Assembly: GCA_035297145.1 (NCBI GenBank)
Contig: DATGZN010000071.1
Span: 1 to 23,599 of the forward strand
From: QHXW01 sp035297145
GTDB lineage: Bacteria; Acidobacteriota; Terriglobia; Bryobacterales; Bryobacteraceae
Reading direction: 5' to 3'
DNA: 23,599 nt
Position numbers and translations under genes: made by a program. The notes under the pieces were generated by a model. The model was not told the DNA's origin, made no database searches, and saw only the letters and a program-made list of their open reading frames with translations. Positions 7,013 through 12,645 of the stretch are shown here, in pieces; position 1 is the stretch's first letter; each line of letters opens with the position of its first letter.

Positions 7013-7792
7013 ATGTTCTGGAAATCAGCATACGCAAAGTGTCTGGTCGCCGTGCTGTTAGGCTCGGCAACTATTGCCAAGGCGGACGACCAGCAACTGG
7101 TCGAGGACTATCTTAAAAGTCGCGGAGCCAACGGTGCTGCCGTGAGGCCGATCGTCGATGGTTACGTAGGCCGAGCCTTTCCGAATTTCAGTTTCTTCGG
7201 CGTAGTCTTCCGTCAGTACCCCGTCGCCATGCTGTGCCCCCAGACGCAGGACCTCCAATGCTCGAATGTCTTCTTTGTCAAAAACGGCCAAGTTGATTTC
7301 GTATCCACCATTGAGGACCTGAAATTTTTCTTTGCCACAGAACTGCAACCGGCGCCTTCCAAGGAGGCGGCAACCGATGCAGCCAGTACGTGGCTGCGCT
7401 TCTCCGAAGAGTTGAAACAAGATTTGTTCTATACCTTCTCCACGCCCGAGATCTCCTATATGCCTCGGGAGGATACAACCAGCGTGCGAGGGCATGCGGC
7501 GGTGACTGCTGGAGGCCAGGGTCATATCGAGATGTTGATGACGCTCGGTACCGCCGGTGGGCTTATCAACATTCACGAAAAAGCTGCGTTACAGCCGGGA
7601 GTTCGACCGATCTGCCAGGCGACCAAATTGCTCGACCGCGATCCGATCGTGCGGCGTATGGCGGAACAGGACCTCCTGGTCATGGGCCGCGGAGCCAAGC
7701 CGTACTTGGACCAAGTTCGAGGCACAGCTCGACCCGAACTCCAGGAGGCTATCGACCGCATCTGGCAACGGATTGTGCGCGAGGGCCGCTAA
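7013..7792 (+). CDS. Secreted protein of unknown function with C-terminal HEAT-like segment
   Basis: The product has 259 residues. A signal peptide is clear: basic start, hydrophobic 'CLVAVLLGSATIAKA', then DDQQ, with cleavage expected near residue 24. The middle ~170 residues match no family I know. The last ~55 residues, from 'ATKLLDRDPIVRRMAEQDLL' onward, resemble a single HEAT-type helical pair of the kind common in acidobacterial and planctomycete secreted proteins. Two cysteines, in 'MLCPQTQDLQCSN', could form a disulphide after export. The gene stands alone, and the IS66 element is inserted 94 bp after its stop. No function is proposed. Confidence 0.7.
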   Translation: MFWKSAYAKCLVAVLLGSATIAKADDQQLVEDYLKSRGANGAAVRPIVDGYVGRAFPNFSFFGVVFRQYPVAMLCPQTQDLQCSNVFFVKNGQVDFVSTIEDLKFFFATELQPAPSKEAATDAASTWLRFSEELKQDLFYTFSTPEISYMPREDTTSVRGHAAVTAGGQGHIEMLMTLGTAGGLINIHEKAALQPGVRPICQATKLLDRDPIVRRMAEQDLLVMGRGAKPYLDQVRGTARPELQEAIDRIWQRIVREGR

Positions 7793-7878
7793 GTCTGGGT
7801 CGCTGGTGGCATCACTCGTTTCCCCGCCCGGCAAGACGGCCGACCTGCTCGTGCAATGTGCGAGAACGCCGTATCCAG

Positions 7879-7886
7879 GGACTTGT
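7879..7886. repeat. Left target-site duplication of the IS66 element
   Basis: GGACTTGT, identical to 12513-12520. IS66-family elements make 8-bp duplications, so this fixes the element's left boundary. Confidence 0.9.
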
Positions 7887-7914
7887 GTAACCGTCCGGTC
7901 TTGGCCGTCTAGAT
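7887..7914 (+). repeat. IS66 left terminal inverted repeat
   Basis: Begins GTAACCGTCCG; pairs with 12485-12512 at 20 of 28 positions. The family-typical GTAA-x-CGTCC start is kept. Confidence 0.85.
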
Positions 7915-7963
7915 TTGTGGTGGGCTAACGGATCATCCTTGATGTGGGGAAGCCACGGAGAGG

Positions 7964-8386
7964 ATGATGAGCAGTTCGGCCCAAGTCACGATCGAGCCAG
8001 GGTTGCGGGAAACTCCAGCAGCGCCTAAGCGGCGGCGATATTCGATCGCTGAGAAACGGCGGATGGTCGAAGAGAGTTTTCAGCCGGGAGCTTCGGTGGC
8101 GCGAGTGGCACGTGCGCACGGGGTCAATGCCAACCAGGTTTTCGGTTGGCGGCGGTTGTATCAGCGCGGTCGGTTGGGCGCACACACCCGCGCGGCACAA
8201 GCCGTTGAACTGCTGCCGGTAACAGTTTCTGATACGCCTGCTGCTCCGGTTCAGCCTCCGGCCGCAACTTCATCCTCCGTCTCGCCGGGGACGATCCAAC
8301 TGCAACTGCCGCGAGGCCGGCTGCGCATCGAAGGCGCTGTGGATGCGGACTGCTTGCGCGTCGTGCTGAACTGCCTACTGGCGTGA
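7964..8386 (+). CDS. tnpA: IS66 TnpA, helix-turn-helix accessory protein
   Basis: The product has 140 residues. After a short leader, 'RRRYSIAEKRRMVEESFQPG' and 'SVARVARAHGVNANQVFGWR' form the HTH domain (about residues 22-65) shared with IS3/IS66 first ORFs. The remainder is a variable linker and an IS66-specific 'QLQLPRGRLRIEG' tail. It is required with TnpB for efficient transposition in characterised IS66 members. The stop codon overlaps the tnpB start by four bases (GTGA), indicating translational coupling. ATG 7964 and ATG 7967 are both possible starts. Confidence 0.9.
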   Translation: MMSSSAQVTIEPGLRETPAAPKRRRYSIAEKRRMVEESFQPGASVARVARAHGVNANQVFGWRRLYQRGRLGAHTRAAQAVELLPVTVSDTPAAPVQPPAATSSSVSPGTIQLQLPRGRLRIEGAVDADCLRVVLNCLLA

Positions 8387-10583
8387 TTACCGTCCCTACG
8401 GGCGCCCAGATCTGGATCGCAGCCGGTGTGACCGATCTGCGGCGTGGATTCACCGGGCTCAGCGCAGCAGTCCAGACGAAGCTGGAACAGGACCCGTTCT
8501 GTGGGCACGTGTTCGTGTTTCGCGGCCGGCGCGGTGACCTGATCAAGATTCTGTGGTGGGGTGTGTCACGAATGCAAGTGAAGACTTGCAGAGCTGTACT
8601 GAAGATGGGAGAAGGTCTCCCGGGGTCGGCTTTCAGGAGTCGGCTTCAAACCGCCCGGAGCTGCTGCGCTCAAAAGGCGTGGTAGTGAACGTCCGAGGAA
8701 AAGGCGTCCGAGAGGACGTCAGGTGAGCGTTGAGAAGATGAGCGAAAGCAAACCGTCCGATGACGCATCGTCAAGAATTTAAGAAACTGTCGAAACTGGA
8801 GCCGCCCACTAGCTCCAGGATGAGCCGGGAAGAAACCTGCGTACTGGCCCGGCGACAGTCGGTGTATAGGCGGCATGAGCTCAGCGCAGGCTTTGGTGCG
8901 GAACGTGAGAACCTCGTTCTGGATGAAAAGGGAAATGACAAGTGGCTGACACCATGAGGAAGAATACCGATGCCAGGGCGAGGGGCGGAGCTGCCCATAG
9001 TAGCGAAGAATCTCTTGTAATGAGGGAGGAGCGAAGGGGCAGCGTTGTCCAGTTGAGCGAAGACGCCAACCCGAGAGCGGGGAGGAGCGACGGAACCTCA
9101 ACAAAGCCTTATGTCATTGCGAAACGCGCAGTGTGGGAGGCATACCAGCAAGTAAAGGCCAATCGGGGTGCTGCCGGCATCGACGAGGAAACTATCGCGA
9201 TGTTCGAGCAAAACCTGTCGAAGAATTTGTACAAGCTGCGGAACCGGATGTCATCGGGTTCGTATTTCCCGCCGCCGGTGAAGCAGGTAGAAATTCCGAA
9301 GGCAAAGGGCGGCACGAGAAAGCTGGGGATCCCCACTGTGTCGGATCGGATTGCGCAGACCGTGGTCAAGCAGATCATCGAGCCGAAGCTGGACCCGATG
9401 TTCCATACGGACTCGTATGGATATCGGCCCGGAAGGTCGGCCAAGCAGGCGATAGCCGTCACTAGAAAACGGTGCTGGCGATTCGACTGGGTGGTTGAGT
9501 TTGACATCAAGGGGGCATTTGATCAAATCGATCATAGCCTCTTGATGAAAGCGGTACGCAGCCACATCAAGGAAGACTGGATCCTGCTGTATATCGAGCG
9601 GTGGCTGACGGCGCCGTTCGAGACGACGGAAGGCACTCAAGTGCCACGGGGGCGTGGCACGCCGCAAGGCGGAGTGGTCAGTCCGATCTTGATGAACCTG
9701 TTCATGCACTATGCGTTCGACGTCTGGATGAAGCGCACTAATCCATCTTGTCCGTTTGCCCGTTATGCGGATGACGCAGTTGTCCACTGCAGTAGTAGAC
9801 AGCAGGCGGAGCATGTCATGCGGTCCATCGCGGAACGGCTGGCGGAATGTGGATTGACGATGCATCCCGAGAAGTCGAAGATCGTGTATTGCCAGGACAG
9901 CAATCGCACTGAGCCCTTTCCGAACGTGCAGTTCACTTTTCTTGGCTTTACTTTCCGGCCAAGGAAGGCGATGAGCAAGCAGCACCGGCTATTTACGAGT
10001 TTCCTGCCGGCTGTGAGCTCTGATGCGGTGAAACGCATGCGGAAGGTCGTGCGAGGTTGGCGCATTCCTCGCCAGACGCCGGCGACGTTGGCCGAACTGG
10101 CGGAGCAATACAACTCGGTGCTACGAGGGTGGTGGAATTACTACGGAGCGTTCTATCAAACTGCGATGCGAGGGCTAGCGCGACACATTGACCGCAAGCT
10201 CGAGCAGTGGGCCAGACGCAAGTACAAGACGCTGTCGCGGCACAAGCGGCGCAGCGCGGAATGGCTCGCCAGGCTGAAGGAAGGTTCTCCGGGGTTATTT
10301 CTCCACTGGTGTGCTTTCGAGAAAGAGGTTGGATAACAAGAGCCGTGTAAATCGAGAGATTTACGCACGGTTCTGTGAGGGGTTCAGGGTGAGATTCCCT
10401 GGACCTACTCGACATGGCGACGGGCTGTGTCTGTTTGCCAAGCGGTTGGAGCGGGGCCGGTTCGTCTGGCCGAAAGCGGAAAGCGGCACCGTGGCGCTCA
10501 CCCGCGCGCAGTTATCCATGCTGCTGGAAGGCATCGACTGGCGCAGCCCGGTGCGCACCGCAACGCCCGAGATGGCAGTGTAG
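8383..10583 (+). CDS. tnpB: IS66 TnpB, interrupted by a group II intron
   Basis: Exon 1 is 8383-8560 (GTG start, 59 codons plus the first base of codon 60) and exon 2 is 10414-10583. Joined, they give 115 residues, the normal TnpB length. The junction reads 'LIKILWW' + 'DGDGLCLFAKRL', the conserved TnpB core, and the Asp codon is split G|AT. Without splicing, translation would continue into the intron with an unrelated tail and stop at 8685. Exon 2 continues with 'RGRFVWP' and the C-terminal 'LLEGIDW'. TnpB is a small conserved accessory protein of unknown biochemical role, so transposition may depend on intron splicing. Confidence 0.9.
8774..8818 (+). other. Intron exon-binding sites EBS2 and EBS1
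   Basis: EBS1 is CCCACTA (8805-8811) in the loop of a perfect 7-bp hairpin (CTGGAGC 8796-8802 with GCTCCAG 8812-8818). It pairs over all seven bases, one G-U included, with TGGTGGG at 8554-8560. EBS2 is AGAATTT (8774-8780) and pairs over seven bases, one G-U included, with AGATTCT at 8546-8552. One base separates the two exon sites. Confidence 0.8.
8942..10336 (+). CDS. ltrA: Group II intron reverse transcriptase/maturase
   Basis: The product has 464 residues. The RT domain starts near 'AVWEAYQQVKANRGAAGIDE' (about residue 63), contains 'IPTVSDRIAQ', 'DIKGAFDQIDH', 'RGTPQGGVVSPIL' and the catalytic 'YADD' at residues 275-278. A maturase (X) domain with 'LAELAEQYNSVLRGWWNYYG' follows, and the protein ends with 'FLHWCAFEKEVG'. 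No HNH endonuclease domain is present, so mobility would rely on priming from nascent strands at replication forks, as known for other endonuclease-less introns. GTG 8942 has AAGGGA at suitable spacing; ATG 8954 is an alternative. The frame is intact, with no stop or shift. Confidence 0.93.
   Translation: MADTMRKNTDARARGGAAHSSEESLVMREERRGSVVQLSEDANPRAGRSDGTSTKPYVIAKRAVWEAYQQVKANRGAAGIDEETIAMFEQNLSKNLYKLRNRMSSGSYFPPPVKQVEIPKAKGGTRKLGIPTVSDRIAQTVVKQIIEPKLDPMFHTDSYGYRPGRSAKQAIAVTRKRCWRFDWVVEFDIKGAFDQIDHSLLMKAVRSHIKEDWILLYIERWLTAPFETTEGTQVPRGRGTPQGGVVSPILMNLFMHYAFDVWMKRTNPSCPFARYADDAVVHCSSRQQAEHVMRSIAERLAECGLTMHPEKSKIVYCQDSNRTEPFPNVQFTFLGFTFRPRKAMSKQHRLFTSFLPAVSSDAVKRMRKVVRGWRIPRQTPATLAELAEQYNSVLRGWWNYYGAFYQTAMRGLARHIDRKLEQWARRKYKTLSRHKRRSAEWLARLKEGSPGLFLHWCAFEKEVG
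10340..10413 (+). ncRNA. Group II intron domains V and VI
   Basis: Domain V (10340-10373) is 34 nt: GAGCCGTG pairs with CACGGTTC, an inner stem TAAATC/GATTTA is capped by a GAGA tetraloop, and a two-base CG bulge lies on the 3' side. The AGC catalytic triad is intact. Domain VI pairs GGTTCAGGG (10381-10389) with CCCTGGACC (10397-10405) and a basal GAG with CTC, leaving A10407 unpaired as the branch point. Confidence 0.92.
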
Positions 10584-10655
10584 AAAAAACAAAAATCACA
10601 GCGATTGTTTGCAGCTTGTCATGAGGCTGCAATATCCATATGGCAAAGTGAAGCC

Positions 10656-12212
10656 ATGGCTGCCACGCCCCCGACACTGCCGGATCTGAATGCTCTGGAT
10701 CCGGATGCGTTGAAGGCGCTGGTTCTCGCGCAACACGAAACGCTGGTCTCGCGCGAGACCGAGATCGAGAATCTGAAACTGCTCATCCTGAAGCTGCGGC
10801 GGATGCAGTTCGGACGCAAGAGCGAGAAGCTGGACCGCCACATTGAGCAACTGGAACTGCGGCTGGAGGATCTGGAATCGACGCAAACGGCAAGCGCTCC
10901 TCCACCGAACGACGTGCAGCCGCAGACGACCGCAGCCTGCATGCCAGGGAGAAGACCTGCGCGGCGCCCGCTGCCGGATCATCTGCCGCGTGAGACGCAA
11001 ACCCACCAACCAGAGCAGACGAAATGCCCGGAGTGCGGCGGTACTCTGCGCCAGTTCGCAGAAGACGTATCGGAACTGCTCGAGTTTGTGCCGGCGCGGT
11101 TCAAAGTGATCCGCATCGTCCGGCCGAAGCTGAGCTGTGGCGACTGTGCCCACATCGTACAGGCTCCGGCACCGAGCCGCCCCATCGATCGCGGTCTGGC
11201 CGGACCTGGCCTGCTGGCACACGTGCTCGTCTCAAAATATTCGGATCATCTGCCGCTCTATCGCCAGGCTGAGATCTACGAGCGCTCGGGCCTCGATCTC
11301 GACCGTTCCACGCTGGCGGACTGGGTGGGGGAAGCGAGTGGTCTGCTGGCGCCACTGGTGGATGCGTTGCGCCGCTACGTGCTGGCTGCAAGCAAACTCC
11401 ACGCGGACGACACACCGGTGCCGGTGTTGGCTCCGGGAACAGGCAAGACCAAAACTGGGCGCTTATGGACCTACGTTCGTGATGATCGCCCCTGCGGCGA
11501 TTCGTCTCCTCCTGCGGTGTGGTTTGCCTACTCGCCGGATCGCAAGGGGGAACACCCGCAGCGCCACTTACGAGACTTTCACGGCACCTTGCAGGCCGAC
11601 GCATTCGCCGGTTTCAACGCACTGTATGAAGATGCCGACCGCCGTATCTGCGAAGCGGCGTGCATGGCCCATGTGCGTCGCAAATTTTACGATCTCGAGC
11701 AGGCACACGCTTCGCCGATCGCCGCCGAAGCCCTGCGACGCATCGCCGAACTCTACATGATCGAGAACGAGATTCGTGGTCGTCCACCGGATGAGCGCAA
11801 ACAAACACGTCAGACTCGCGCCCGGCCGCTGCTTGACTCGATGCATCAGTGGCTGAACTCCATGCTCGGCAAGCTGTCGAAGAAGTCGGCAGTTGCCGCC
11901 GCCATCTACTATGCGCTCGGGCGTTGGCCCGCGCTGCTGCGCTACTGCGACGACGGCCATCTGGAAATCGACAACAACGCGGCCGAACGCGCTCTGCGCG
12001 TGGTCGTTCTCGGTCGTAAGAACTACCTGTTTGCCGGCTCTGATTCCGGCGGTGAGCGCGCCGCATCGATTTACAGTCTGATCGGAACGGCCAAGCAGAA
12101 CGGTCTCGACCCGGAAGCCTATCTGCGCGATGTCCTCACGCGCATCTCCGATCATCCCATCAACCGCATTGGTGAGTTGCTGCCATGGAACACTGCGATA
12201 ACTCACTCTTAA
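10656..12212 (+). CDS. tnpC: IS66 transposase TnpC (DDE)
   Basis: The catalytic protein of the element, 518 residues from ATG 10656. An N-terminal coiled-coil/leucine-zipper region (about 20-75, 'LKLRRMQFGRKSEKLDRHIE') is followed by a zinc-binding motif 'CPECGG ... CGDC'. The DDE core has D251 in 'HADDTPV', D315 in 'LQADAFAGF' and E444 in 'IDNNAAERALR'. The C-terminal block 'LFAGSDSGGERAASIYSLI' is typical for IS66. The length is normal and no stop interrupts the frame. The frame is open upstream to 10605, but ATG 10656 matches family starts better. Confidence 0.95.
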   Translation: MAATPPTLPDLNALDPDALKALVLAQHETLVSRETEIENLKLLILKLRRMQFGRKSEKLDRHIEQLELRLEDLESTQTASAPPPNDVQPQTTAACMPGRRPARRPLPDHLPRETQTHQPEQTKCPECGGTLRQFAEDVSELLEFVPARFKVIRIVRPKLSCGDCAHIVQAPAPSRPIDRGLAGPGLLAHVLVSKYSDHLPLYRQAEIYERSGLDLDRSTLADWVGEASGLLAPLVDALRRYVLAASKLHADDTPVPVLAPGTGKTKTGRLWTYVRDDRPCGDSSPPAVWFAYSPDRKGEHPQRHLRDFHGTLQADAFAGFNALYEDADRRICEAACMAHVRRKFYDLEQAHASPIAAEALRRIAELYMIENEIRGRPPDERKQTRQTRARPLLDSMHQWLNSMLGKLSKKSAVAAAIYYALGRWPALLRYCDDGHLEIDNNAAERALRVVVLGRKNYLFAGSDSGGERAASIYSLIGTAKQNGLDPEAYLRDVLTRISDHPINRIGELLPWNTAITHS

Positions 12213-12481
12213 TAGTAAGTGTCCACGTATTTTCTAAGTGGACACTTAAACCGACGGACTGGCAACCGCTCGACTCCAAGATGCTGGCCGCGGTGGCCTA
12301 CGAGCCAGAACCAAGAACTCTATACCTGCGCTTCCGCAGCGGCGAGGTCTATGGCTACTTCGAGGTTCCCGAAGATCTGTATCAGGAGTTCCTCCGCGCC
12401 GAATCTCGAGGCCGCTACTTCCTGAGCCACATCCGCGGCCGATTCCGCTATCAGCGTATCACCCAGTCACAAGCCACCTAA
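12185..12481 (+). CDS. KTSC-domain protein, IS66 passenger
   Basis: A 98-residue protein with a KTSC domain (named for similarity to the C-terminal region of some lysyl-tRNA synthetases): 'MLAAVAYEPEPRTLYLRF', 'GEVYGYFEVPEDLYQEFL' and 'GRYFLSHIRGRFRYQRI'. Stand-alone KTSC proteins are about 70 residues, so the first ~25 residues here are extra. ATG 12185 lies inside the end of tnpC (28-nt overlap) with GGTGAG eight bases upstream, which favours it. The extra codons run through a hairpin (12216-12248). It lies wholly inside the terminal repeats and therefore moves with the element. The molecular function of KTSC proteins is unknown; RNA or nucleic-acid binding is only a guess. Confidence 0.75.
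   Translation: MEHCDNSLLIVSVHVFSKWTLKPTDWQPLDSKMLAAVAYEPEPRTLYLRFRSGEVYGYFEVPEDLYQEFLRAESRGRYFLSHIRGRFRYQRITQSQAT
12215..12249. repeat. Internal inverted repeat resembling IS66 ends
   Basis: TAAGTGTCCAC (12216-12226) and GTGGACACTTA (12238-12248) are perfect inverted repeats with an 11-nt loop. Each arm resembles the IS66 terminus GTAAGCGTCC. The hairpin lies directly after the tnpC stop and could terminate transcription, or mark an older element end. Confidence 0.6.
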
Positions 12482-12484
12482 GCG

Positions 12485-12512
12485 ATCAAGACGACCGCCT
12501 TCGGACGCTTAC
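12485..12512 (-). repeat. IS66 right terminal inverted repeat
   Basis: Read inward from 12512 it begins GTAAGCGTCCG. It pairs with the left end at 20 of 28 positions and is followed at once by the GGACTTGT duplication. Confidence 0.88.
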
Positions 12513-12520
12513 GGACTTGT
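12513..12520. repeat. Right target-site duplication of the IS66 element
   Basis: GGACTTGT, identical to 7879-7886; it defines the outer right boundary. Confidence 0.9.
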
Positions 12521-12645
12521 TGCCTGCCCGGGTTCTCGTCTGCTTGATTTGCACTACTCGCCGATATTCGAAACCACCACGACGCTTGTGATCATCCACG
12601 TGCTTAGTTAGGGCGCTCTGCGAAGAAGTTTGCGGTCTGCAGGAA

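Larger units (their letters stand above)
8561..10413 (+). mobile_element. Group II intron inserted in tnpB
   Basis: The 1,853-nt intron starts GTGTG (consensus GUGYG) and ends GAC (consensus AY). Domain V at 10340-10373 is complete, and domain VI has an unpaired A at 10407, seven nt from the 3' splice site. A hairpin loop in domain I (8796-8818) displays CCCACTA, fully pairable with the last seven bases of the 5' exon, and a second site (8774-8780) pairs with the next upstream block. The maturase ORF lies between domain I and domain V. Everything needed for splicing and retrohoming except an endonuclease domain is visible. The insertion is exact and leaves the tnpB frame intact. Confidence 0.93.
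7887..12512 (+). mobile_element. Complete IS66-family insertion sequence with nested group II intron and KTSC passenger
   Basis: The 4,626-bp element starts GTAACCGTCCG and ends CGGACGCTTAC. The ends match at 20 of 28 positions as inverted repeats and are flanked by the identical octamer GGACTTGT. Inside, in order on the plus strand, are tnpA, tnpB (split by the intron at 8561-10413), tnpC and a KTSC-domain gene. Without the intron it would be about 2.77 kb, typical for an IS66 element with a passenger. It sits between a secreted-protein gene and the 3' end of a sensor kinase gene and interrupts neither. The intact duplication means the element has not recombined since it landed. Confidence 0.93.

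Noticed and set aside
8383..8685. TnpB read straight through as a 100-residue protein
   Set aside because: The last 41 residues are intron sequence; the conserved TnpB core resumes at 10414 after an exact group II intron.
12238..12257. Inverted repeat at the tnpC 3' end taken as the IS66 right terminus
   Set aside because: The flanking octamer does not match the left flank, whereas GGACTTGT follows GGACGCTTAC at 12512 exactly.
12521..12645. Possible decayed receiver domain after the OB-fold kinase, from residues like 'ADRKLLRRA' in a shifted frame
   Set aside because: Only about ten residues look receiver-like, no phosphoacceptor strand follows, and the kinase already has a clean stop.
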